Shown here one piece after another: positions 35,065 to 48,555 of a stretch of 64,000 bases of DNA. The notes beneath the pieces are model-generated. The model had not been told where the DNA came from and ran no database searches. It saw nothing but the letters and a program-made list of their open reading frames with translations. Both the position numbers and the translations under genes were made by a program. The stretch spans positions 1,364,001-1,428,000 of the forward strand of contig JAKIMF020000007.1 in NCBI GenBank assembly GCA_022605425.2, written 5' to 3'. Every line of letters begins with the position of its first letter. Position 1 is the first letter of the stretch. The DNA is from Hamiltosporidium tvaerminnensis. Lineage: Eukaryota > Microsporidia > Dubosqiidae.

Positions 35065-38000
35065 AAAAATGATAGAAAGCCAATTTTATATATTATTTCT
35101 AACACGATAATAAATTACTATGTTGATCTAAAATGAAATATGCTAAAAACATATCAAGAAAATTTATAATATGGTTCACAGTCATATTTTTAATAATATT
35201 TTTCATTTCGACCTGATCAAATAATAGCAGGTTAAAATGTAAAACAAATTCGATCTATTGCGTATAATAATTTTCGAATGCTAAATTTAATTTTTTCTAA
35301 CTATTATACTTGAGATCTTATAAAAATGACGGCGTAAAAGGTTTAGACTGTAAATAAAATTATATAAATTAATTTAAATATTTTACTTTAGTAGAGACAA
35401 TAAAATCAAAATTATTTCGAATAATATAATAAGAGTAAATTAAAAGCAACCAAAATATGTAACTATAATAGATATTATTCTTAAAAATGAATTTCTAAAA
35501 CCAAACTATTTTGATAATGATTTAAAACATATTTTAGTCTTCTGATACATTACCAGAACAATGATGTTTATTTTAAATAGTGCGATTCTATTTTGCCATT
35601 TAAAAAGAAAAATTTTATTCTTTTTTGTATTGTAAGTTTTCCAATTCCACTTTAAATGAAAATCAAAGCATAAAATCCAAAATTTAAGATTCTGACTTAC
35701 TATTTCAAGGACCCAATGCGATTCACCTTTTTCTCAATATAACAGTATTTAAAACGAATATTTAACACAGTCTTTAATATATAAGCTTAATTCAGCATTG
35801 TTTTTAATTCTAAAAAATATTTACTTTATTATAGTTTACAATAGTATTTTCAGACAAATAAAATTCGAGTTATTAAAAAATAATTTCCATAAATTTAAAT
35901 TTCGTATAAAAATAATTTTATCTCGATTAGCATAGTTTTATATTTTTCTGAGATAACTATTAGTCAGCGAAATTAGGATTTAATTATCTTACATTTTTAT
36001 GATGGAATTTAACCATAAAAAAAAATTACTTTTTTTTAGTAGAATTCAGAGTTATACGCATCTAAAACATAAATTATAGTTTAAATGAATAAATTTACGT
36101 TTAAATCTTATTAGAACAAACATTTACATATAAATATCAAAAAATTGCATCAAGGTTCTGAAAAAAAATATTCCTTGTAACATCAGTAAAAATAACCCAA
36201 AAAAGAAATTACTAAACAAAAATAGTAGATTAACTTATTGATCTAGATTGTATGTAAGAATCAAGAGTTTATAGTAGTAAAGAAAATAAATTTGAGATAA
36301 CTTTATTATACTTGAAAACAGGTTTAAAAATTTCATTATATTAAGAATTCATTTAAAAAAGCTTTTTTCATAGAATATAAGAACTGAATGCACATTTTCT
36401 TTGGTAATAACAAATTCTAAATTAAAAATTTGATATATCAAGATAATAACGTTTCCTTAATGATAATTAATTTACTGTAAATAAATTTGAGAAACTAATT
36501 AAATATTATGAAAACTATCTATTCTTTACTAAAAAAATTAAGTTGAACCTAATTTTTTAACATATACAATTAGAATATTTTTTTGTGCAAAATAAAAAGA
36601 TTTATTGCCTCATAATTCTAAATTTTAAATAAACGGATAAATTATATCTTTAAACTCAAGAATTAGTAAAAAGATTTTAGTGATACAATAAATCATTCAG
36701 TTATCCAATAATCTATTATTATATGAATTAATTTACAAAAATTATAAACTCTTACATTTATTTCTTATATAGCTCGGATATCGTTCTGAGATACATAAAT
36801 TTATAATAAAAAGCAGTTCTTACACTTATAAATTGTGGGAAATTCTAGTTTATAAAATTTAACTAAAATGATTTGAAATACAAATTTTTGTGGATCAAAC
36901 TAGATTAGATACAAGAAAAATTGTTAATTAAATTATTTTTTACAGTTAGTATTGATTTTTATGGTGGGTTTACTAATTTTCATAACTTCTAAAAGCATAG
37001 CTTTTTAGTCTATAATTAAAAAAAAAGTTTCAGTTTATTTTTTTAATATGGAATTTTGCACTTATAACAAAATAAAGAAAGACATATATTCCATTTCAAA
37101 TACATTTAAAATAATGCTTTAAATTATGTTATACAAATTTTAGTATCGTAAAATATTTATTTGATAGTTAACAAATATAAGTTTATTCATTTAAATGAAA
37201 AAGTTTAGATATATATTAGATAAATTATTGGGAAGAGATATAACGATTAAAAAGCTTTAAAACATTAAATCAGTTTCTTAACTAAAGAATTTACAATTCA
37301 ATATTAAAAAAGCTCGTAAATATAGAGGTATTTATCACAAATCTTATATTAAATTTTAAATTATTAAATCACCCGAGAAAAAGATAAATTCTAATAAACT
37401 TCTTTTATTTCATAAAATTTTAGATTTATATTAGTTTTTATTTTTGATTTGAAGTCAAGAATAAATATCACAATTAATTCTATTTTTAAACCAACAAGAT
37501 AGTATATAACGATCTTTATGAAGAAGAATGTATTATTATAACCTTTTACAGGAATTTCAACCTAGTAATGAATATATACATATAAATAGAGTATAAAACA
37601 TTTTAAATATAATAAAAGTATTTCAAAATATATAAAACGACCTTTCTTTCTTATAAAAAGTCAAAAAAAAAGTATTTAGAAATTATATTTAAGGATTAAA
37701 ATCGCTTATAACATATTCAAATAATTCAATGGATTTTAGGATAATTAAGCAGTATTTTCATACTAAAAGAAAAAAATTATTGAGTAAAAATACTTAAAAG
37801 TTTTTTAGAAATATATTAATTTATGAATAAATTTGGTTTTATTTATGCCTCAACCTTGTTATTTCTAACATTTTTAAATTCGTTATTTTTTTTTAAATTA
37901 TTCAATCGACATTTTATTTATTCAAATTAACAATGAGTTGCTTTTTAATGAATTTAAATATTTGATTGTTAATGAAAGCCTTATCACTAATATATACTAA

Positions 38001-38890
38001 AGAAAATTGAAGAAATAATTTTTTGTATGTCATTCCACCTTTAACACATTTCATTTTAAAAATTATTATTGATCGTTAGTATTGGACTTAATCTTAATTT
38101 GATTTAGAGATCTGATTTATATAATTTACGATATACACTATCCTGAATAATCTCTTAATTTGTTAAAATGCTGAATAATTAGACAATACTTACTTATATG
38201 AACTTAAACAATTATTACAACTTATTAAATAAAGAATAACGTCATATTACAATAAAAAAGCTTTTAATTAATTTTTTTTCAAATTTTTATTTTTTTTCTG
38301 TTTTATAAATAAAAAAATAAAATTTAAGAACTTGAGATATAAAATATTCACATTTCTTTTTATTTATTCTTGATTGAGATTAACAACTCTTTAAATGGTT
38401 GTTTATAATAAATTCTTAGCTTTAAAAACGGAATAAAATTAAAATTACATATAAGTGATTTAAAATAAAATGAAAATATAATAGAAAAAATAAAATAAAG
38501 AAATAGATATAATTAACGCAATTGAATTTATTTTAATAATTATAATGTGCAAAACAACAGTACTGAGAATTCCACTTCTTTTACAAACATTTTATTATTA
38601 TTAGAAAAATAGTTTTTCTAATTCAATAAATATTAGCAAATCTATAAATAATATACTAGAATTTATTATTTTAAAATGAAGATATAAGTAATTACTATTC
38701 AATAAAGCATATATATGAAGAATGCTACCATATATATTTTAAATATCAAAAATGAATTGTATTTAAAATTAATTGTAACAAAGTATTTCAAATGAAGACT
38801 TAATGTTTTTAAGCAACCATACTTTCTAATCTATTTATTTAAAAAAAGTATCTGCTTATCATTGATTTTAGAGATAATAAGACAAGAAGG
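35065..38890. other. AT-rich central region, nothing identified
   Basis: About 3.8 kb among the most AT-rich DNA of the window, without the 192-bp period of the flanking arrays and without coding-like frames or RNA genes. Confidence 0.4.
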
Positions 38891-39038
38891 GATTTAAAGG
38901 AAATAAATTTAGGAAAACAATTAAAGGGTGTAAGTTATAAGGGTAGTATGGATTGGGGGTGTAAACAACAAGGTGTTAGTGGTAAAGCAAGAAATTATAA
39001 GGGTTTTAATATTAATATGGGTGTATAAAATGGTTTTA

Positions 39039-39052
39039 ATCACAATTGTGAT
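39039..39052. repeat. 14-bp perfect palindrome
   Basis: ATCACAATTGTGAT is a perfect inverted repeat inside the minisatellite. The other units keep only one half (ATCACAATTGTAA and similar). Could bind a dimeric protein or be incidental. Confidence 0.6.
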
Positions 39053-39300
39053 AGAGAAAGGGTGATAATCACAATTGTAACTAATAAAGGGTGTTATTTT
39101 CAAGACATATGTATAAAAGCGTGTTAATCACAATTGTAATAAATAAAGGGTGATAATCACAATTGTATTTAATAAAGGGTGTTTTTTTCAAGACATATGT
39201 ATAAAAGGGTGTTAATCACGAAGTAACTAATAAAGGGTGATAATCACATTATAGCCAATAACGGGTGTTATTTTCGAGACATATGTATAAAAGGGTGTTA

Positions 39301-39314
39301 ATCACAATTGTGAT
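39301..39314. repeat. 14-bp perfect palindrome, second copy
   Basis: The same ATCACAATTGTGAT recurs 262 bases downstream, three higher-order units later, in the same position relative to GGGTGTTA. Confidence 0.6.
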
Positions 39315-40649
39315 AAAGAAAGGGTGATAATCACAATTATAGCTAATAAAGGGTGTTATTTTCAAGACATATGTATAAAAGGGTGTTAATCACGAAGTAA
39401 CTAAAAAAGTTTATGATTGAAAAACATAACAAACAGGGTTTTAATACTATTTATATTAGATAAAGGGTAGTATTTCTATGACAGATGTATAAAAGGGTGT
39501 TAATATACATGGTAGTAGATAAAGGGTGTTAATACAAATGGTAGTGGATAAAGGGAGTTAATATAGGCTGTATCAATAACGGGGTGTTAATGTTATAAAA
39601 GTGTTATTACGGTGTTAGTAATAAAGATAGAAATTATAAGGGTGTTATTTATATTGAGGTTATACTTTAAAGAGTCTTGTAGTATAGCTATTTATATAGA
39701 TAAATAAAGGGGTGTTATTATAAAGATAGATATAAGGTTAGGGTGTTAATATAAAGCTATTTATACACATAAATAAAGGGGTGTTAATTTATATAATATT
39801 CCTATTAAAATATAAAAGGGTGTTAGTAAATGTGCTTCAGAAAATAGATAACTGGGTGTTAATTTATGAAATATCTCCAGATATATAAGAGGGTATCATA
39901 ATTTTAAAATTTATAGGAAAAGATAATAGGGGTTTAAGAAAATAAAATAACAAAATGAAAAATAAAAGGGTGTTAGTAAAAAATTAATAAATTGGGTGTT
40001 ATTTATAGTGATGCTCAAAATAGAGAATAGTAGGGTGTTAATAATACATATTTAAAACAGTATGTAAAAGGGTGTTAATAATAAAGGCATTAATACAATA
40101 AATAACAGGGTGTTAATATTAATATTTAAAGCAGTATATAAAAGGGTGTTACAAATCTAGGCATTTATAAAATAAATAACAGGGTGTTAATAAGGAGACT
40201 TATAATTTGCGCTAGAAGGGTGTTTTACTGGATCTTAGAATTTATAGGAATAAATAACAAAATGTTAGTAAACAAGAAATACTTCAATATAAATAACAGG
40301 GTGTTAGTAATAAAGTGATTGGTTATTGAAATAGCAGGGTGTTATTGAAAATAATATTTCAAAGGATATATATAGAAAGGCCTTACCATATAAATACGGT
40401 TAACTCTATACAAAAGGGTCTAAGTATTATAGATATTTATACCAATAAATAACAGGGTGTTATCGATAAGAATAAATATTTAAAATTTAAAAGGGTGTTA
40501 GTAATAAGACAATAATAAACAAAATAAGGGTGTTAATTATACGGATATATTTTACTAAAAGAATGGGTGTTAATTATATGGATACTTAAAAAGATTGGAT
40601 TGTTACTGATATATATAATGAAGCTATACCAAACAAAATCTAGGAAAAA

Positions 40650-43600
40650 TTTAAAAAGAAATATAAGTAATTTTTATTTCTGAAACATTATTAACTATTG
40701 TTAAATTACTCTTAGTATACATAAAGTTTTTTTTATATAAAATCTTATATATTTTAAGAGAATTTTTTCATACTTGTCTTATCTTTTCATACAGTATATA
40801 CAAAATATATTAAACAAATTTAAAAAAAAATAGGTATTAAATTACAATAAAAATAATATAATTCAAAGGCAAATCAAATAAAAAAATATCAACCCGATAT
40901 TTTACATGTATATCATTCCTTAATATCAAACCTAATGCATTTTTTCAAATTTAATTTTTTTTCATTTTTTTTGGATCTTTCATTGCACTATAGGAATCCA
41001 GATTGAACAAATCTAAAAAAATAAAGAAACTGAATTTTACGCTAAAAATGACTTAATTAAATATTAAACAATCTTATAGATTCATTATAAACCAATTCAA
41101 AGTATATTATAATATTTTTAATAAGTTAATCTTATTTCTTATGAATTTCATTTTTATTGAATATCTTATACTGATATAATAGAAAATATATCTAACAAAA
41201 TCGAAAAAATTAGGTAATAAGATTGACGAAAACATCACCTAATTGTAAAATAAAGAAACGTATTGGTTTTATTATGAAACATTCTGTTAGTATCTTAAGA
41301 ATTTTTTAAGTACAATTCGAATATTTTTTTAGATCATCTTGCTAAAGTTTTTTGATTGCTTAATACAATATATAGAAAATATATTGAAGAAAATAGAAAA
41401 AAGTGGTAATGATACTTTTCCAAAATATAAACAGATACAATTATAAACAGAATATGTTATATTATCATAAACTAATCTGAAGCACTACAGAAATTTTGAA
41501 ACATTAGATTATATATCTTTTGAGTTGAATTTTTTAATCATTTTCAAAGTGTTTCATGTATTATATGCAAAATATATTGAACAAAGTAAAAATAAAATAA
41601 AATTAATACAAAATATGAACAGATTTTATTGTCAAGCATAAAATAAAATTAGTTGCCTCAAATCCAATATGCTTTTAGCATTTCTTATTTAATAAAACAT
41701 ATATTTTTCTAAATCTATTTTCTCAAAATTTTATAAACGTCTATACGACTATATAGACCAAATCAAATAAAAGTAAAAAAAAATAGATTTAGAAAAACCA
41801 CAAGCGAATCAAGAAAGATTGTTGTAAACATTTTAATAGATTCTAATATGAAGATTTGATATATTTTCATTGCTTTTAATCTTTTAAAAACATATATATA
41901 TTTAATCCATTTTCGTACAATTTTCACTTCGTTCAAACTACTATGGTAAACTGTATTGAATAAAATTTAAAAAAATAGATTTAGAAAAATTTACTTTTAC
42001 TAGCCTAAATTTTATATTAGATAATCCATTTAAATTTATAAACTCATTTGTACTATAAAATAAATTTTAAACATTTAATCATATTTCTTTTTGACTTTTT
42101 TTTTACAGATTTCAGGATCTTTCATACCACTATAGTAAACTATATTGAATAAATTTGAAAAAATATGTATTAAAAATTTATAAGAAACAATAAACGAATT
42201 TTATATTGAACAATGTTAATGTTTTATTTTAAAGTCAAATTTAGTATTTGTATGTAGTTTAAAATTAAAAACTATTTTTTTGAATTTATTTTCTTACGTA
42301 TTTTGGAATTATTTTATAAAGTATACAAGAAAAGATTTCGAGCAAGATAGAAAAATAAAAGTAATAAAGTTTACATTAAACATCATAAAATTATAGTATT
42401 TACGAACTATTTAATATATTTGTAATGTTTTTCAAGCAACGAAACATATTTTTTGTAAAAATTAAATTTTTTGATTATTTTTAAATTGTCTATACTATAT
42501 ACAGAAACTATTTCAAAAAAAAGAAAAAAATTGGTAGTATAAATTCACACAAAAAATAAGCCAATTTTATTATAAATCATAACATAAAATTATATAATAA
42601 ATATCTGAAACTTTTCCTGCTTTTTTTAGTATTTTAATAATATATTTTTTCAGTATAATTTTTTTGTAATACTTTAGAATCTTACATACGATTATATGGA
42701 AACTAGATCAACTAAAATCTAAAAAAGTAGGTATTTAAAAATAAACTAAAACATTTACAAATTTTATATGAAACAAATCCATTAACTCATTAAAATATAA
42801 TTGCTAGTGCTAAAAGTATCTTTAAGGATTAAAACCAATATTTCTTTTGATTTCTTTTAATTTTTTTTTGTTCTAATTTTCGATCGTTTCATATACTATA
42901 TAGAAAATATATCGAGCTCAATCGAAAAAAATAAAGTTCCAATATTCGAAAGAAAACCGGATAAAATTTTATTTCAAATACATTTATATAGCTATTATAA
43001 GATAAATTGTTATATCTTTAGTGGGTTTAAAGTATTAGAACATAATATTTTCTTGTCTTAGTTTTCATAGATTTGGAATTGTCAATACTACTATAGTAAA
43101 ATGAATTGCACGAATTTAAAAACATAGGTATTTAAAGATTACAAAAAACATAATCAAATTTTATACAAATAGAACTATCGACTCAACAAAATATCATTCG
43201 TAATATTAAAATTATTTTTAAAGTACTGAGCCAATATTTTTTTTAACCACAGTTTTACAAATTTTTAGATCGTTTCATATATTATATAGAAAATATACCG
43301 AACAAAATCAGACTAAATTAGGTAACAAAAATTAATAGAAAAAAGGATCAAATTTTATTTCAAACTATAAAATAATATTTAAAACCAAGCATTTGATATA
43401 TTTTAAGAAAATATACTTCTAATTAAACAAATATTTTTAAAATCGTTTTTTTTTAATATTTTTGAATCGTTAATTTACTATAGAAAAATGTAATGAAAAA
43501 ATTGAAAAATTTAGGTAATAAAAAATATTGAAAAAAATTCCAAATATAAAACTAAAGGAGACAAAAAATATTATTGCACACCTATTAGTAGTGTTTGCAG

Positions 43601-44250
43601 AAATTTTTTAAAAAAATAAAATATATTTCGGTTGCAGTATTTTTCATAGTTTTGGAATTGTAAATACCACTATAGTAAAATGAATTAAATAAATTTGAAT
43701 AAAAAATAATAAAAAAATTTAATAGAAAACATGACTTAATTTAAAAATATATAGACTCATTATGTTTTTATCCGAGAATTTGTTGCAATTTAGTAACTTT
43801 ATATATCTAATCTTTTATTTATAAAACTTGATTGCTTCATGCATTATAGACCGAAAAACTTGAAACTAATGAAAAAGGATTATTAATAAATCTTAGTAAG
43901 AACAAATATTATAGTTTAGGCCTAAGTAACTTAATAGGTTATTATAATTGAGCTTTGTATTTGCAGAAATTTTTAAGACATCAGATCTTATTTATTTTTA
44001 AAATTTATTTTTTTTACAATTTTTTAAATGTTAATACGAAAACTAGTCCGAGACTATACTTAAAAAAATCCAAAAACCTACACACAAAAATTTACAATAA
44101 ATACTGCAAGTTTTAATTTTAAAACTCTAATTAGTATGTATGTTTTTAACTCAATATTTAGTAATTTTAGAAGCGTTCCATACACTCTAAGCAATATTGT
44201 CAAATAGACATAAAAAATAAAAAATAAATATCACATTAAAATAGACCAAT
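40650..44250 (+). repeat. satellite array of about 192-bp monomers, right block
   Basis: The same satellite and direction as 29.8-34.25 kb. GTTTCATATACTATAT at 42,886 and GTTTCATATATTATAT at 43,272 are 386 bases apart with another monomer between. Monomers are also visible near 40,790, 40,985, 41,170, 41,360, 41,550, 41,740, 41,935, 42,122, 42,310, 42,490, 42,680, 43,080, 43,460, 43,660, 43,845 and 44,030. A third variant carrying ACTATAGTAAA (42,130, 43,090, 43,670) is specific to this block. Confidence 0.75.
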
Positions 44251-47200
44251 TTTTGTTTTAAACAAAGATTTTTTAACTATATAAAATACTTATGAATATA
44301 CAATATTCTTAGCATAAAGATATGTTCTTTTAACTCGTTTTTTTTTCAATTAAGGTCATAAAAGATTATAAAACCTAGTAAATCTTCATAGACATAATAT
44401 TTTTCCTATAAAGAGACATTTTCGCTACCTTTCTGCTTATATTAAAATGTAATATTCTTAAAAAAACTTATTTTATTTTTAAATGATAATTTTCAAAGAT
44501 ATAATCAATCAAAAAATATGAATATAGAAAAGACATAACATACTTCACACTAGATCTAACTTACTTTCACAGTGTATAGTCTTTGAACTTAATTCAATAT
44601 TTATAAGATAACCTACCTTATTGTAGATTTTCTAGTAAAGTATGAAATTTACACAAATCATATTTAAGTCATATTAAATAGATATAGCTGACAATCAATT
44701 CCATGATTTAACATTAAGTAAACAAGAACGTTTGAAAAATGTTGAATTTGATTATTATGGTGATATGAAATATAACTGCAAAAAATAAAGAACTTAAAAA
44801 TAATTTTGGAAATATAGTCAAAAAATGAAAAAGAGATAAAAAGTACGACTTACACAAAAGCATGAAATAGAAAGTCGAAAATAGTGTACAGATATAACGT
44901 AGAATTAAAATATATTTAATAAGTAAAATGAAATAACCGAATTCTAAAAATGTTATTACCATCTAACAAAGTAATAAGAAATAATGAATATATGAAAGTT
45001 TATTTAATGTATCAAAAATATAATTTAATATATGTTATTATTATCGGATATATTTGCACTGATTTTGTTGGCTTTATAGTTTTAATATTTTCTTTTCCAT
45101 ACTTTAACATCTCATTTATATTTTGAGTCTTTTCACCATATATAGGGCTTGGTAAACTTCGTGCTTGTTAGCTTAGCAACCGTTTAAAATAAATTTTTAA
45201 CGTAACAAGAAGGATAATCAATGAACAAAAGAAATAAAAATACCAATCAGAAATAAATTATAGGACAAATTAATATTATAGAAGATAAAACACTTTTTAT
45301 TTTAATATTTATGAATTCTAAATAGTAACTCTTTTTATATTGATAAAGAAATAAAGATAATGTATTGCTCAGAGACTATTTCAGGTTTAGACAATCAAAA
45401 AACGTTAAATATAAAATGAATAGAGGATAAAGGTTAAGAAATAAAGAGAGGTATTATTTTTATATAGATTATAGGTAGGTATATTGAATTATATGTATAA
45501 TAGAAACTAGTGCATGGTTGATAAATGATTAAGAGAGGGATTTTATTATATATATGGAAATTATAAAGGTTCTGATAAGAAAGATAATAGAGATAAGATT
45601 ATTTGTAATAATACTAGAGAAAAATGTTATAGCAACCAAATATTGATCATTAAAATATATTTGGTTATTATATTCGCTGTAACTTGTTCTCAAAATAAAT
45701 TGTTAGCATAGGCGCCAAGTTGTTCTTATTCGGGATATTTTTAAAGGTTTACAATTGAGTTTTCTAATAAAAAAAGAACAATGAGAGGTTCATAATAAAG
45801 GAAGACATATTATATTCCGAACTTTACTCGATAAAGCACGGCGCAATATGGTGAAATAAGATAGGTAGAACGTTCGTATCTTAACTAAATATTCTGAATA
45901 GTTATTATGGCTTAATAAAATCTTACAAGTATATATATTCCTTTTCTTTTTATAACAATCTATTATAGTTCAGATGGGATTTTTTAAAAAAAGATAAAAG
46001 CAATAAAAATTCTACTCAATACTTTAATCGACTATATAATAGTATGATGTATAACGATGAAGTTACTAAAAAAAGACAGATTTACAAGGAATATATTTAG
46101 CGTTTTTTTATAAGAATTGAGTATAAAATAAAGTGAAAACCCGAAATAATATATCTTATAATAGAGGTTATTGACCAGTATTTTTATTTGGTTTAACTAA
46201 TTTTTTTATTCGAAGTCCTCTAATAGGAATCCTTTATATCTTTTATGAATATTTTATTTTAGAAATAAATTAGATTTTTAAACTGAATTTTTATTATATG
46301 CGCTGTTTCTAGATTATCATTATACTAGGAAAAAAGTACTACTATTCAAAAACTAGCGAAAAAAGTATAAGTAAATAAAACAGAAAAAGAATCTTTACTA
46401 AGTAGCGTTTGTGCTCAGCATAAATAGCAATTTTTTATTTAAATTGCAATTATCGTTAATATTTTTTACAATTGTTCTATTTAAACAAATTAACATAGAA
46501 CTAGTTCATGATGCAAATAGGGTTTTAAATTTTTTATTTTTGTATAAAATTTTTGACTAAGTTAGCGGGTATTACTTCTTTTACTTCCTGTGACTTTATC
46601 AATTCAATTTTTAGATTTAATCTGAAACATAATTTTTCTAAAGATAGATGAATAAAGAAAATATATTTATGTTTTTTCTAAATTATTAAATCTTAATAAG
46701 CCTAGAAAAAGAGGTATTAAATTAGAGTGAATCGGAAATAGATTGGCAATCTTTAGAAATTTTTTAGAAGATTCATATAAAATGTAGAATCAAACTTTGG
46801 GATCACACTCACAAAACAATGGATTTCTAAATCATACTGAAATAATGTTAATCAAGTATAGTATAAAATATATATTGATTTTTTAGTACTTTATCTTTAT
46901 TTGAGAAAATATTCTATTATCAATTCATATTTTCATTCTTTATTATGTTTTTTCGCTTCATTATATGTTTAGATGCATTATTGTCCGTATTTGTGTCATA
47001 CCGGGTTTTTAGATTTAGAGAAAAATAAATTCATATATTTATGCTCCTATAGAAGCGTACGCTTACCAAATAGACATCAAATATAGATACTCTTTATTAT
47101 CTTTTACGAAAAACACAAAAACATACGTCTTACTGGATGTATTTTCGACATTCCAACCAATTGGATAAACATCTCTGTTCTAAATTGCATATATTATTAG

Positions 47201-48199
47201 AATATAAATGCCAAGATAATAACTTAAGATTTATATAAATGTGTGTAATATGAGATCGCATGGGAAACCTGATCTTTGAACTCCTTATTCATTTAAAAAA
47301 ATATGTTTTAAATAGTTAAATGTGTAAAAATGATTAACGATTGATTATTTTAAATGCTTAAATAGATATAATTTATCAAAAACTTTACTTTCCGACTCTC
47401 TTTTGTGTAAAAGTTTAAATTAAATTTGTTTGTTGCAAAATAAAGAGAAGAATTTCTTAGTTTCCTGATAATATAAATTTCTGACTGGCTTCAAACAATT
47501 CACATAGATTATAAAATTTTTTTTGACACACCGTAAGCTACAGCAGTAAATATAATTTTAGATAACTGAATACGGTTTATACATCATCTATCTATTTTTA
47601 AGGTATTTTATTAATTTTTCGTGAAATAATGTATAAACGATATGAGAACACGATCAATATATATCGTACTTAGAAATATACGAAGAATAAAAATGCAATT
47701 TGCGATGAATTTCTTAAATTTACTCTCTTCAAATTTTAACTATGTGCTAAAAACATACAGAAATATTTAAAACGAAAAGAGGCACAATACTATCCTTCTA
47801 TTAAATTACAATTTTTAAATTGAAAATAATTTTTCGTTGATTATATTACTATTTAAGACATATAGTATTAGCCTTATGATGCCTGAATTAAGAAATCATA
47901 TTGAAATTGCTCTTTAAGAAAACGAAAGATAGATTATTCTGAAAACCGAAGGAACATCTATATTTTTTTCATTTATTAACATTCGCATATATAGGGCATG
48001 TTATACTTATAATGAATACATATATCAACATCTTTTGAAATGTTTAGAAGTGCTATTGATAACAAATATAATTTTACATCTTCTTAATTATTCTAAAAAT
48101 GATATAGTTTTAATACCAAGGCATATTTACTTTTAGAGGGAGATGACTAAAACAATAATCTTATTCAAAACATTACATTTTTTTTTACTAAGAATGGTA
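44251..48199. other. AT-rich, nothing identified
   Basis: About 3.9 kb without satellite period, coding-like frames or duplicates that I could see. A slightly GC-richer spot lies near 45,130-45,190. Confidence 0.35.
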
Positions 48200-48252
48200 A
48201 GTTTTCAATTTGTATTTGTGACTTCAACGTAGTTCAGGTTTAACATAAATAA

Positions 48253-48555
48253 ATAAATGCTACCCGACACACCTTCAGTATTTTTACGATACCCACGTTC
48301 CCAAGCCCTTCATCTAAAAAATGTGAAGACCTAATTAATAGACGAGGCGGTTTCTCGGTGTGCGTTAATGTCGATTTCATTATGTGTACTCACGAGCCAA
48401 GCCCATCTTTAGTTCTCCCAAGACTATGCGGCGTTTCCACTAACGCAGCGCCTACCGAATCTAATTCACGTCTGGCTAAGTTATATCTTAGAGACTTACA
48501 TCTAATCTATCTAGACAGTGCGGTGTCATACCAACAGATACAACCTGCTAGTTAG
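48253..48555. pseudogene. GC-richer island with an open frame, unknown relic
   Basis: About 300 bases near 45 percent G+C by count of two lines, against roughly 20 percent around it. The plus strand has a 100-codon open frame (48,253-48,552, stop TAG) without an early ATG. The minus strand also reads as protein-like sequence with only a TAG and a TGA (E-L-D-S-V-G-A-A-L-V-E-T and G-L-G-N-V-G-I-V-K). Which strand coded is undecided. The counterpart near 61,440-61,760 has drifted to about 37 percent G+C and lost the frame. No family recognised. Confidence 0.4.

Larger units (their letters stand above)
38900..40600 (+). repeat. G-rich minisatellite, 29-30 bp unit (GGGTGTTAAT)
   Basis: Dozens of units begin with (A)AAGGGTGTTAAT or a close variant. 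In 39,480-39,590 three consecutive units are 29 bases each. At 39,089-39,380 units are organised in a higher-order repeat of 88, 86 and 88 bases, with starts of GGGTGTTATTTTC at 39,089, 39,177, 39,263 and 39,351; each contains a CAAGACATATGTATAAAA unit plus two TAATCACAATTGT-type units. Towards 40,600 units become longer and more degenerate. The strand is opposite to the 1.3-1.7 kb array. There is no coding capacity. Confidence 0.9.

Noticed and set aside
38921-39103. Minus-strand 60-codon frame in the G-rich array
   Set aside because: Translation of the tandem repeat itself (Thr/Ile-rich periodic peptide).
38900-40600. CRISPR-like regular repeats
   Set aside because: Units are contiguous and degenerate with no unique spacers, in a eukaryotic AT-rich context; this is a minisatellite.
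44714-44962. 82-codon hydrophobic minus-strand frame
   Set aside because: Phe/Ile/Leu/Tyr-rich translation of plain AT sequence without motif, start context or duplicate.
48358-48552. Words I-M-C-T, P-S-P and C-G-V-S-T reminiscent of beta-tubulin
   Set aside because: The spacing between them is far too short and the intervening tubulin motifs are absent; treated as chance.
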